Assembly (NCBI GenBank): GCA_009391275.1
Contig: VEXF01000012.1
Location: 1-46,837 of the forward strand
DNA length: 46,837 bases
Origin: SAR202 cluster bacterium AD-804-J14_MRT_500m
Lineage (GTDB): Bacteria; Chloroflexota; Dehalococcoidia; UBA3495; GCA-2712585
Direction of reading: 5' to 3'
The position numbers and the translations under genes were made by a program. The notes below the pieces were generated by a model. The model ran no database searches. It was not told where the DNA came from and saw only the letters and a list, made by a program, of their open reading frames with translations. Positions 1 through 8,357 of the stretch are shown piece after piece. Within the stretch, counting starts at the first letter, position 1. Each line of letters starts with the position of its first letter.

Positions 1-131
1 AGGAAGGCAAACTGGCTGACATCATCCTGGTAGACGGTAACCCGCTGGATGACATTGCTATTCTGCAGGATGAGCAGAAGATCCAGGTAGTCATACAGGG
101 TGGGAAGATCGTTAAGAATATTAATGGTTAG
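1..131 (+). CDS. Amidohydrolase family protein, C-terminal end (partial)
   Basis: Reading from base 3 gives 42 residues and then TAG. The peptide contains the motif LADIILVDGNPLDDI and ends in VVIQGGKIVKN, the closing beta-sandwich strand of imidazolonepropionase-like or dihydroorotase-like amidohydrolases (ADLVVVDGNPL...V..GKxV). The metal-binding barrel lies outside the window, so the substrate cannot be named. The fragment uses CTG and ATC codons more heavily than most genes that follow. Confidence 0.75.
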   Translation, partial: EGKLADIILVDGNPLDDIAILQDEQKIQVVIQGGKIVKNING

Positions 132-728
132 CTCTCAAAAGAAGCGGGGTAAGGAATGATATGGTAACCCCTTGTTTGACCAAAACCAGACGAGTACGAG
201 CATTATTAGGGTTGTAACTGTAGGGTACGTCATCAAATGTCCGTGGAGTCAGTCGCTCAAGAAAGACTGGTGATTGTCAGTTTTGAAGGGAAATGACGAC
301 AACACTATTCAATCGGATACAACTTCCTAAAACCAGGAATTAGGTTGCAACGGATGTGATTCAATTAAATTCTTGGGCTACGTGGCCAAGTGTTTCTGGC
401 ATGGGTTGTTTCACCTAAAACATAGCAGCTATCTGTTTTTGGGTCAGGCTAACTGAGAAAGGCAAGACCTATGTTTTCTCTGATGTCTTTGCTCCTACGT
501 TTGCTTAAGATCCCCATGGCGATAATCTTGATGCCTATTACGGTACAGCGGTTTTTCGTGCGTATCAGTTGTCTTGCCATGGCCGCAATTACTATAGCAG
601 TGGTAGCAATAGTTATTATTGTGATCACCCGTTTCGCAGCTGGCACAACCTAGGCGGGGTAGAGCTATGTTCGAAAACCCGTTATCCTTTAGCGATTGGT
701 GACTTAAAATCAACATTGGAGGCTCATT
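132..728. other. Intergenic stretch with no convincing gene
   Basis: About 600 bases between the amidohydrolase end and the gamma-glutamyltransferase. Bases 146-171 can form a small GGGGT/ACCCC hairpin followed by TTGTTTG, a weak terminator candidate for the upstream gene. Around 449-716 short open frames exist on both strands: a hydrophobic 60-residue frame at 471-653 (+) and a Cys/Tyr/Ser-rich frame near 569-754 (+). They overlap one another and have poor ribosome sites, and the hydrophobicity follows from a run of near-repeated AT-rich trinucleotides. No tRNA or recognised riboswitch is visible. Confidence 0.5.
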
Positions 729-2453
729 ATGGCTCTAGGTCTGACTTCTTTTAAACCTGCCGTTATGGGTGTTACACATGCGGTTTCCGCGGGACATTAT
801 CACGCTGCTACCGCCGGATACCGAATTTTAGAAGAAGGCGGAAACGCTATTGATGCCGGTGTAGCGTCTGGTATAGCGATCAATGTTGTTTTTCCTCAAT
901 GGACCAGCTTCGGCGGTGTCGCCCCTATCATTTTATATCATGCTGAACGGGACGAAACTGTAACAATAAGTGGTTTGGGACGATGGCCAAGTGCTGCATC
1001 GGTGGATTTCTTTAAGCAAGAACACGGCAACGATCTGCCGGAAGGTATTCTTCGAACTGTAGTACCTTCAGCCGCTGATGCTTGGCTAACGGCTTTAGAA
1101 CTTTATGGGACGATGTCATTTGAGCAAACCGTCACTCCAGCCCTCCAGCTTGCAGAGTCCGGGTTCCCCGTGCCTAGGCTCCTGAGCCAATATATCGCTG
1201 AAGGACTCTCTTGGGAGTCTAGCCTAGAGATATTTATGCCGGGGGGTGATGCTCCTTCGGTTGGGGATGTTCTGATCCAAAAAGATCTGGCTAATACCTT
1301 TCATAGAATGATAGAGGTAGAGCGGGCTTCTGCTTCGAACGGTCGAGAGGCAGGCATTAGAGCAGTAAGAGATTTTTTCTACAAGGGTGACCTAGCCCGA
1401 GAGATGGTTAGATTCTGCCAAGATCAGGGTGGACTCTTGACGATGGACGATATGGCGTCTTTCCATGTAGGGCTCGAACCTGCCCAGTGGGGTAGTTACA
1501 AACACATAGACATCGCTACGTGTGGAGCTTGGTGTCAAGGACCTCTGCTTATTCAGTTTCTGAATATGTTGGAGGGGTTTGATCTTAAAGCTATGGGTTA
1601 TCTTAGCGCGGATTATATACATACTTTGTTAGAGACTTTTAAACTTGGTTTTGCGGACAGGCATGCCTATTATGGGGATCCGGATTTCGTGGATGTGCCG
1701 TTGAACGGATTGTTGTCTAAAGCTTATGCGGAAGCACGACGAGCCGAGGTTAATATGCACCTGGCATGTCCTGAAATGCCGTTAGCTGGAGATCCATGGA
1801 TTTATGAGGCTGGATCCGGTAATGTGCCGATAAACGGAAGACCTGCAGCTGTGCCGGGAGGCCTTGGAGAGGATACTAGTTACACTTGCGTCGTCGACAG
1901 ATGGGGCAACGCATTCTCTGCAACCCCGAGTGACGGGTTTGGAGGTACACCAGTAGTTTCTGGCCTGGGTTTCATACTTTCATCGCGGGGAAACCAGTCA
2001 TGGCTAGATCCAGATCATCCTAGCGTTTTGGCTCCAGGCAAACGGCCACGGCTTACACCAAACCCAGCTTTGGCCTTTAAAGATGGGCGGCCGTGGATGC
2101 CATTTGGAACACCAGGTGGAGATATACAATGTCAGGCGATGGCAGAGATGTTTATAAATATCGTCGAGTTTGGTATGGATCCTCAGCAAGCGATAGAGGA
2201 ACCGCGTTTCGCCACGTCAAGTTATCCCGGATCTTTTTGGCCGCATGCTTATAACCCCGGGTTAGTTACTCTTGAGGGACGTATTGATCCCAGCGTTATA
2301 GCTGAGTTGGAACGGAGAGGGCACATTGTGGAAGTCTGGGATGAGTGGGCCGTGAAGGCTGGAAATCTTTCCGCGATACAGATAGACCGGGTACGAGGAA
2401 TTCTTCGAGCAGGTGCCGATAGCCGTCGAGAAGGGTACGCAATAGCACGTTAG
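729..2453 (+). CDS. Gamma-glutamyltransferase family protein (GGT/cephalosporin acylase-like)
   Basis: 574 residues, the usual length of the family, an Ntn-hydrolase that cleaves itself and then transfers or hydrolyses gamma-glutamyl groups. The N-terminal EEGGNAIDAGVASG and FGGVAPIILY segments match the conserved GGNAxDAAVA and G.GG.....Y blocks. The self-cleavage site and nucleophile is probably T383 in GLGEDTSYTCVVDRWGNA, and a PGGD motif lies in the C-terminal half. No clear signal peptide is seen, so it may be cytoplasmic. The start is supported by TTGGAGG eight bases upstream of ATG. A role on gamma-glutamylmethylamide or glutathione-like substrates is tempting because the NMG cluster is nearby, but this is inference. 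Confidence 0.9.
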   Translation: MALGLTSFKPAVMGVTHAVSAGHYHAATAGYRILEEGGNAIDAGVASGIAINVVFPQWTSFGGVAPIILYHAERDETVTISGLGRWPSAASVDFFKQEHGNDLPEGILRTVVPSAADAWLTALELYGTMSFEQTVTPALQLAESGFPVPRLLSQYIAEGLSWESSLEIFMPGGDAPSVGDVLIQKDLANTFHRMIEVERASASNGREAGIRAVRDFFYKGDLAREMVRFCQDQGGLLTMDDMASFHVGLEPAQWGSYKHIDIATCGAWCQGPLLIQFLNMLEGFDLKAMGYLSADYIHTLLETFKLGFADRHAYYGDPDFVDVPLNGLLSKAYAEARRAEVNMHLACPEMPLAGDPWIYEAGSGNVPINGRPAAVPGGLGEDTSYTCVVDRWGNAFSATPSDGFGGTPVVSGLGFILSSRGNQSWLDPDHPSVLAPGKRPRLTPNPALAFKDGRPWMPFGTPGGDIQCQAMAEMFINIVEFGMDPQQAIEEPRFATSSYPGSFWPHAYNPGLVTLEGRIDPSVIAELERRGHIVEVWDEWAVKAGNLSAIQIDRVRGILRAGADSRREGYAIAR

Positions 2454-2554
2454 ACCTTATTGTGAAAAGGGACAGGCCATGGTTTTGTTTTGGTGGGCAA
2501 ATAATCAAATTATAGCTTGGCCCCTAGTACGAATTATTAGTCCGTAACGAATAG

Positions 2555-2580
2555 TTCAGAGTTGTGGAACTAGCTCTGAA
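2555..2580. terminator. Inverted repeat between convergent genes, possible terminator
   Basis: TTCAGAG pairs with CTCTGAA around a 12-base loop in the 155-base gap between the convergent gamma-glutamyltransferase and FAD oxidase genes. No T tract follows on either strand, so termination here is only a suggestion from position. Confidence 0.25.
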
Positions 2581-2608
2581 TCGATTCTAATGGGTGGATA
2601 TATCGATG

Positions 2609-3721
2609 CTACTTTTTAGCAAATCTCGCAGGGTCGAATGGATTTATTGGTATGTCGGTTTTGCCTTCGGTTATGAGATCTGTAATAACACGAGCCATCC
2701 CGGGGCCTAACCTGATTCCTTGACGACCTGCACCGCTGCCGATGAAGACGCCTCGCCATCCTGGTACGGGTCCCAAGATAGGGACGCCATCAGCTGCTAA
2801 TGGACGGAGACATGCTGTATGTTGAGCAAGGCGTGCATCGATCATAAATGGCAATGTCTTAATCACAGATTGCATGATGATGTCTCGCGCTTCACTTGTA
2901 GGGTTCTCATCAAAACCGGCTTCTTCTTCTGTTGTACCAGCCCATAGGAGGCCGTCTGGTTTGGTGATGGCATAGTTCCCAGACCATCCCACCGAGCACT
3001 TTACGGGTGAACCTGGCGCTTGCAAGCGTAGTATTTGCCCTTTGAGCGGACGAATTTCAATAGGGATTCCTAGCCATTTGGACGCGGTTCCGCTCCACGG
3101 CCCCAGAGCTAGGACTACAACATCGCAACTAATCTTGCCGTTTTCAAGGACAACTCCAGTGACCCGTCCATTCTCTCGGGTAAGTCCAGTCACATTACCG
3201 TGTCGGACTGTAGCGCCAAGCTTCTCGGATTCTTGGGTTAGAGCTAGCGAAAGCCGGTAAGGTTCCAAATCTCCCTGCATTTCGTCAATTAAGGCGCCTA
3301 TCGCATCAGGAGCTACTCGTGGTTCCAAATCCCGCAGTTCTTTTTGGTCTAACCACCTGACTTTAGATCCTAGTTCTGATTGCCGCCATGGCAATGTTGC
3401 TTTTAGTTGGCTTGATTCTGAATCATCAAATGCTAAATATAAAGATGATCTGTATCGAAAATCAAAGTTGACCCCTGTGGATTCTGGAAGTATTTCCGAA
3501 AACTCGTTATGAAGTTTCCATCCTTCCCTACCAAGAGGAGCTATGGGATCTGGGATTCCACCAGCACCAATCCCACCATATGCGAATCCTGATGCGTGGC
3601 TGCCGATAGCATCCCTCTCAACCACTACGCTTTTTACACCTAGTTTTCCTAGAAGGTAAGCGGTGCTAACGCCAACGATCCCACCTCCTACAATAACTAC
3701 CTCTGCGGTATCTCCAGTCAT
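2609..3721 (-). CDS. FAD-dependent oxidoreductase, D-amino-acid oxidase (DAO) family
   Basis: 370 residues. The N-terminus has the Rossmann dinucleotide motif VVIVGGGIVGVSTAYLLGKLG at residues 8-28, followed by VVVER, whose Glu binds the adenosine ribose. The C-terminus has RPLAADGVPILGPVPG and a GAGRQGIRLGPGMA block, both typical of glycine/sarcosine/D-amino-acid oxidases (GlpO/ThiO/DadA group). It should oxidise a C-N bond of an amine or amino acid; the substrate is not readable. It is the last of three leftward genes, 219 bases downstream of the ThDP enzyme, so it may have its own promoter. ThiO activity for the thi genes far to the right is possible but unsupported. Confidence 0.85.
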   Translation of the reverse strand: MTGDTAEVVIVGGGIVGVSTAYLLGKLGVKSVVVERDAIGSHASGFAYGGIGAGGIPDPIAPLGREGWKLHNEFSEILPESTGVNFDFRYRSSLYLAFDDSESSQLKATLPWRQSELGSKVRWLDQKELRDLEPRVAPDAIGALIDEMQGDLEPYRLSLALTQESEKLGATVRHGNVTGLTRENGRVTGVVLENGKISCDVVVLALGPWSGTASKWLGIPIEIRPLKGQILRLQAPGSPVKCSVGWSGNYAITKPDGLLWAGTTEEEAGFDENPTSEARDIIMQSVIKTLPFMIDARLAQHTACLRPLAADGVPILGPVPGWRGVFIGSGAGRQGIRLGPGMARVITDLITEGKTDIPINPFDPARFAKK

Positions 3722-3940
3722 TTCTTTACATCTCCAATCTGACTTATCTTATTCCCCGATATTCTCGAAAATAATTCAAGGGGACCTGTTGAACGATGCT
3801 GTCTTTATCTGTGTTGGACATATCATTTTCGCGAATTTTGCTCATCAATACTCTATGCGCATGCCAATTTGAGCCCATTGATTTTCTGCAATTCGAATAA
3901 TGTGCCCTAATATGATTATCAAAATCTAACTCCTGTTGGG

Positions 3941-5605
3941 TTAAAATTTCTCGTCTATCATGATGTCAAGAACTGAGGGTCTCCCGGAATCAAGAGCCTT
4001 CTTTAGTTCAGGTCCGATTTGTTCAGGATCCTCAATGGTTAGCCCTGATACACCTGTTGCCTCGGCCATCCGAGCTAAGTTCAGCGGCAATGGGAAGTCC
4101 ATACCAATATACTGGCTTTCTGGATTTTTTATGCCAAGTATGTTTTTTTGGTATCTGTCCATGTTCAATTTCAGTATTCGGTAAGATCGATTGTTACATA
4201 TGGCCCATACTACCGGTATATCCTCGTTTGCGGCTGTCCAGAATCCTTGTACTGTCATCATGGCTGTGCCGTCGCCGATTATGCCAATAACGGGTTTGTC
4301 TGGATGGGCTAACTTGATGCCCATAGCTCCTCCAATTCCCCAACCTAGTGCTCCACCACGCTCTGCGAAAATATCCCCTGGTTGTTTGAATTCGAAAGCG
4401 CTATGGAGTGCGTCCTTAGACGAAATCGAATCGTCTACAATTATTCCATCTTTCGGGAAAGCAGATGATAACTCGTGCATCATGCGTTCTGGAATCATCG
4501 GACGTTGGTTCCATCGTTGTCGGATGCGTTGATCTCTTAATTGGCTTTGCATTGACGTTTCTTGTTCGATTCTCAGTCGGCGTTCTTTGGCTATCCGCGT
4601 TGTTCGTCCAGACATCCTCTCTGACAGCACCGAAATCATTTGTTTGAGAGCCATCTTTGGATCGCCATGCACTCCGACATCTGTGGGTTGGCTTTTGCCT
4701 ATTTCGCGTAAGGCTGAATCTACGTGAACCAATTTGGTTTTAGCGGGCAGATATCGACCTGAAAAATAGAAAAAACCGGGGAAGACGTTTACCCCGATTG
4801 CTAATACAATGTCGGATGAAGAGAATAGCTCTCTGGATCCGGGCATTCCTGGGTTAAACCTGCCCATGAACATCGGATGTCTTGTTGGAAAATTCATCTG
4901 CCCGTAGGTTGCGGCATATACCTTAATCCCTAAAAGTTCAGCTAGTTGTACAGCTTCATCCACTCCACCAGATTGAGCTAATCTGTCTCCTACCACCATA
5001 AAAGGGCTTTTTGATGCAGCCAGAAGCTTTGCTGCTGAATCAACCGCTCGGTGGTCAGGTGTTATCTGAGCAAAGACATTGGGAGAAGCGACTATTTCCA
5101 TTTCACCTGATTCATCCAAGGCATTAGCAGAAAACCCGACGAATACTGGTCCCATAGGGGGAGTTTTTGCTTCCGTAAAGGCCCGTCTCATGATTCCTGG
5201 TAATTGTTCGGGATGGGTGACTTCTACACTCCATTTAGTGAACAGCTTCGTTAATTCTGGGAGATCTGTCCTGCCTTCCGCGAGCCCTCTTATATCTTTG
5301 TTGCCTGATGACAAGATCAGTGGTGTCCCGCCTTCCATGGCGTGTTGCAACAAGCTTATACCGTTTGCTAATCCTGTTTCGATGTGGAGGTTAACGAATG
5401 CCGGTTTGCCACTCGCTGTAGCAAGTCCGTCCGCCATTCCCATAGCTACTCCTTCTTGAGTTGCCAAGACATATCGGATCCCTGGGTAGTGTTCCAATGC
5501 TTCCATGATTGGACTTTCTGAAGTTCCAGGGTTCCCGAAGACGTATTCCACGCCTTCAGCCTGAAGAACCTCCATCAAAGCTTGCCGACCGGTCATTCTG
5601 GACAT
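3941..5605 (-). CDS. Thiamine diphosphate-dependent decarboxylase, benzoylformate-decarboxylase-like
   Basis: About 554 residues with the three-domain acetolactate-synthase/benzoylformate-decarboxylase fold. Catalytic Glu51 sits in ATQEGVAMGMADG and activates the cofactor. VFGNPGTSE and NLHIETGLANG (His74) match the benzoylformate decarboxylase blocks that carry its active-site Ser and His; Ser is replaced by Thr here. The cofactor-binding GDG...NN motif is IGDGTAMMTVQG...AICNN. It should decarboxylate a 2-oxo acid. Start codons are crowded: GTG 5623, GTG 5614, ATG 5605 and ATG 5596 are all in frame; ATG 5605 is chosen. It lies 40 bases downstream of the deacetylase, probably in one operon. 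Confidence 0.88.
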   Translation of the reverse strand: MSRMTGRQALMEVLQAEGVEYVFGNPGTSESPIMEALEHYPGIRYVLATQEGVAMGMADGLATASGKPAFVNLHIETGLANGISLLQHAMEGGTPLILSSGNKDIRGLAEGRTDLPELTKLFTKWSVEVTHPEQLPGIMRRAFTEAKTPPMGPVFVGFSANALDESGEMEIVASPNVFAQITPDHRAVDSAAKLLAASKSPFMVVGDRLAQSGGVDEAVQLAELLGIKVYAATYGQMNFPTRHPMFMGRFNPGMPGSRELFSSSDIVLAIGVNVFPGFFYFSGRYLPAKTKLVHVDSALREIGKSQPTDVGVHGDPKMALKQMISVLSERMSGRTTRIAKERRLRIEQETSMQSQLRDQRIRQRWNQRPMIPERMMHELSSAFPKDGIIVDDSISSKDALHSAFEFKQPGDIFAERGGALGWGIGGAMGIKLAHPDKPVIGIIGDGTAMMTVQGFWTAANEDIPVVWAICNNRSYRILKLNMDRYQKNILGIKNPESQYIGMDFPLPLNLARMAEATGVSGLTIEDPEQIGPELKKALDSGRPSVLDIMIDEKF

Positions 5606-5644
5606 GCTAGTCACTATCCTCACTAACTGGATTAGGTTGAGGGT

Positions 5645-6526
5645 CTACCCGTATTTTCCCCACCACCACTTTGCGATGTCGCCTCTCCTGGCAAACCACA
5701 CATCAGCATGACCCTTAGCGTATTGTATGAATTGCTCCAGAACCTTTGATTTCCCAGGCCGCCCAGTCACTCTCGGGTGAATTCCAACTGACATCATTTT
5801 GGGACTTGTTTCACCTTCTTCATATAATTGATCAAAGGTGTCGACTAGGGCTTTGTAATATTCAGTTACGCCGCCTGTTCCACGATAGGTCTTGCCGTCG
5901 TTAGTGTCGTAAGAATACGGGACTATCAACCATTTTGTCCCTGAGACACTAATGAAGTACGGGATATCGTCGTTATATGCGTTACTGTCGTATAAGAACC
6001 CGCCTTCCTCCACAACTAGCTCCCGAGTATTTAAGCTGTCAGCATATCTGTTGTGCCATCCAATCGGTCTCTGACCGGTGATTCTTCGAATTGTCTCGAC
6101 TGTCTTTTTTATATCATCGCGTTCAGTATCTCGATCCATTTTAAATGCTTCCACCCAACGATATCCGTGCCCAACGATATCATGGCCTAGACGTATGATC
6201 TCTTTCCCGACTATTGGGTTGCGTTCGAGTGCTAAGCCTGTACAAAACCAAGTTCCTTTAACTTCGGCTTTTTCTAAAATCCTTAATAACCTCCATACTC
6301 CGACCCTGCTTCCATACTCGAAAAAAGATTCGTTTACTAAGTCTCGTTCATCGATTGGAACCGGGGATGTTACTTCGCCGGTTGGTTCTCGGTGAGGATC
6401 TCCATCCAACAACGAATATTCCGAACCTTCTTCGTAGGCCAACACGAGGGAAATTGCTATACGAGCGTTGTTTGGCCATTCAATTTTTGGTGGATTTGGA
6501 CCGTATCCTACGAAATCTCGTTCCAA
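5645..6526 (-). CDS. Polysaccharide deacetylase family protein, PuuE (allantoinase)-like
   Basis: 293 residues with a NodB-type barrel. The opening GYGPNPPKIEWPNNARIAIS is the signature start of the PuuE/peptidoglycan-deacetylase subgroup. EYGSRVGVWRLLRILEK, TWFCTG and IIRLGHDIVGHGYRW (metal-binding histidines) follow, and GIHPRVTGRPGKSKVLEQF lies near the end. Members hydrolyse cyclic or linear amides (allantoin) or N-acetyl groups. No signal peptide is present, which favours a cytoplasmic amide substrate over cell-wall work. It starts the leftward operon, diverging from mgsA across a 199-base gap, and ATTGGAACGAG-type start context on the minus strand follows AAGGAG. Confidence 0.88.
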   Translation of the reverse strand: MERDFVGYGPNPPKIEWPNNARIAISLVLAYEEGSEYSLLDGDPHREPTGEVTSPVPIDERDLVNESFFEYGSRVGVWRLLRILEKAEVKGTWFCTGLALERNPIVGKEIIRLGHDIVGHGYRWVEAFKMDRDTERDDIKKTVETIRRITGQRPIGWHNRYADSLNTRELVVEEGGFLYDSNAYNDDIPYFISVSGTKWLIVPYSYDTNDGKTYRGTGGVTEYYKALVDTFDQLYEEGETSPKMMSVGIHPRVTGRPGKSKVLEQFIQYAKGHADVWFARRGDIAKWWWGKYG

Positions 6527-6675
6527 TAGTTACTCCTTCCATTGCCGGGTTTTAATTTGTACTTTCAGCAACTTGAAACGTTGGTATTTTATTTTATTAC
6601 AGGCCGAAGGGTCTGCCAACCATGATTGTTAAAGGCTCCTCTATGTATTACCTATCGTCGAATTTACGCCTGTGC

Positions 6676-6681
6676 TAGACT
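6676..6681 (+). promoter_or_regulatory. Extended -10 promoter candidate for the mgs/gma/mgd operon
   Basis: TGC-TAGACT gives an extended -10 element 45 bases before mgsA. No good -35 hexamer lies 16-18 bases upstream, as is common when an extended -10 is present. Transcription would begin near 6688, leaving a leader of about 38 bases. Confidence 0.4.
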
Positions 6682-6725
6682 ACTCTTCGCGTTAATATCG
6701 ATGCATATGAAATACGGGGTCGACT

Positions 6726-7640
6726 ATGTGTGGTATCGGTGGAATCCTTTATAAGCCGGCAAGTGGACAACGGACAGAGTCCGTCGGATCTCAGCTGGTT
6801 AATATGTTGGATGCGATGGCCCACCGCGGTCGGGATTCGACAGGAGTGACCGTATCAGGCGAAGACACAGATTGCGATTTCATAGTGCGGATTTGGTCTG
6901 ATCCCTCAATTGACTACAAGTCTGGATTCAAGCTTGCAGAAGATCGCGTTTCGTCTAACGGCGGTCGCATAGTGGAACATAAAGAAGTTAATGAATATCT
7001 TCGACTAGGTATTGAATTCAAGGGAGAAATCAGCATTCTGGCTCGGGAACTCATGAGTATTAGCGGAATAGAAATACACAGTATTGGGAGATCTTCTGAA
7101 GTTGTAAAAGACGTTGGTACTGGAACAGATCTTGAACACAGGCATCAAGTTTCTAATTTAAATGGGACGCATGGCATTGGGCACGTTCGTATGGCTACAG
7201 AGAGCCGGGTAGACATCACGCACGCTCATCCGTTTTGGGCATATCCGTTTCCTGACATTACGGTGGTTCACAATGGACAGATCACCAACTATCATCGTAT
7301 GAAGCGTGAATACGTAGATATGGGACATCGTTTTCAGACCGAAAATGATTCCGAGTTGATAGCTGTATATTTGGCGGATCGTTTATCACAAGGGGCATCA
7401 CTGCAAGAATCTCTAAAAGATTCTCAGAATGATTTGGACGGCACCTTTACTTATTTGGTATCCACTGAAAATGGTTTGGGAGTGGCAAAAGACCAGTGGG
7501 CTGCTAAACCATTGGTTCTTATTGAAACTGAACAATTGGTTGCTCTAGCTTCTGAAGAAGTAGCACTTCGTTCTATCTTCCCAGGAGAATTTGAACGTAC
7601 CGACCCCCAAGAATCAGAGGTCATGACTTGGGCGATCTAG
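6726..7640 (+). CDS. mgsA: N-methylglutamate synthase subunit A (class II glutamine amidotransferase, GlxB-like)
   Basis: 304 residues beginning Met-Cys-Gly-Ile; Cys2 is the N-terminal nucleophile of class II amidotransferases after Met removal. DAMAHRGRDSTG, GTHGIGHVRMATES and VVHNGQITNYHRM are the glutamine-pocket loops, and the family core ends near residue 300. In glutamate-synthase-like N-methylglutamate synthase this subunit cleaves the gamma-glutamyl amide and passes on ammonia or methylamine. Conserved order with mgsB, mgsC and gmaS, and the sarcosine-oxidase-like genes downstream, identify it as MgsA rather than a purine or asparagine synthase subunit. It overlaps mgsB by 13 bases, so translation is likely coupled. 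Confidence 0.85.
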   Translation: MCGIGGILYKPASGQRTESVGSQLVNMLDAMAHRGRDSTGVTVSGEDTDCDFIVRIWSDPSIDYKSGFKLAEDRVSSNGGRIVEHKEVNEYLRLGIEFKGEISILARELMSISGIEIHSIGRSSEVVKDVGTGTDLEHRHQVSNLNGTHGIGHVRMATESRVDITHAHPFWAYPFPDITVVHNGQITNYHRMKREYVDMGHRFQTENDSELIAVYLADRLSQGASLQESLKDSQNDLDGTFTYLVSTENGLGVAKDQWAAKPLVLIETEQLVALASEEVALRSIFPGEFERTDPQESEVMTWAI

Positions 7641-8311
7641 ATGCGACTCATCTTACAACGAGGCAATTAAATACCGGTATCAAAGAAATGGTTCAACGTG
7701 GGGAGAATGTCAGAGTTCTGAATCCTCAGGCTAGACACAACCTGGCAGTGGGGATACTTCTCCCTGCTAAAATCACGTTTGAAGGAAGTGTAGGATATTT
7801 TTGCTCAAGCTTGATGGATGGATGTGAAGTAAGTATCCATGGTAATGCCGGATGGGCACTTGGCGACAATCTGATGAGTGGGAAGATTTCACTGACAGGT
7901 AATGCTGGCGCGTCAGCTGCGTGCACGATCAGGGGAGGTGAAATTTTTGTCGGAGGTAATGCTGGCGCTCGTGCGGGTATTTCAATGAAAGGCGGAACCC
8001 TCATTGTTAAAGGAAACGCTGGATTTGTGACTGGGTTCATGATGCAAAAAGGCACCATTATTGTTAACGGCGATGTGGGTGAGGGAGTCGGTGACTCGAT
8101 GTATGAGGGTGTCATTTACGTTGGTGGGGAGATTGGTTCTCTTGGGAGTGATGCTAAAGTTGAAGAACCTTCAGAAGATGACTTGCTTTGGGTTTGGGGC
8201 GCTCTAGAGCGGAACGGTGTCACCGAGAGGAAACCTTTTAAGAAAATAGTGTCAGCGAAACGTCTATACCATTTTGACTCTTTGGAGCGTCATGAAAAGA
8301 GGGTCATATAA
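7628..8311 (+). CDS. mgsB: N-methylglutamate synthase subunit B (GXGXG domain, GlxC-like)
   Basis: 227 residues. The centre is a right-handed beta-helix of repeats such as VSIHGNAGWALGD, ISLTGNAGASAAC, IFVGGNAGARAG and LIVKGNAGFVTG, the GXGXG domain that forms the C-terminal structural part of glutamate synthase and stands alone here. The start is TTG inside the 3' end of mgsA (13-base overlap in another frame), a choice forced by the lack of other suitable codons before the conserved RQLN segment. It likely scaffolds the amidotransferase and FMN subunits of N-methylglutamate synthase. Confidence 0.85.
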   Translation: MGDLDATHLTTRQLNTGIKEMVQRGENVRVLNPQARHNLAVGILLPAKITFEGSVGYFCSSLMDGCEVSIHGNAGWALGDNLMSGKISLTGNAGASAACTIRGGEIFVGGNAGARAGISMKGGTLIVKGNAGFVTGFMMQKGTIIVNGDVGEGVGDSMYEGVIYVGGEIGSLGSDAKVEEPSEDDLLWVWGALERNGVTERKPFKKIVSAKRLYHFDSLERHEKRVI

Positions 8312-8357
8312 TGCCGTATGCCAGACTTAATATTCACTCTTGTGGGGGACAGAATTT

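Noticed and set aside
449..754. Short open frames on both strands, one hydrophobic (471-653, +) and one Cys/Tyr-rich (569-754, +)
   Set aside because: They overlap one another and the start of the gamma-glutamyltransferase, have weak ribosome sites, and arise from a low-complexity run of similar codons.
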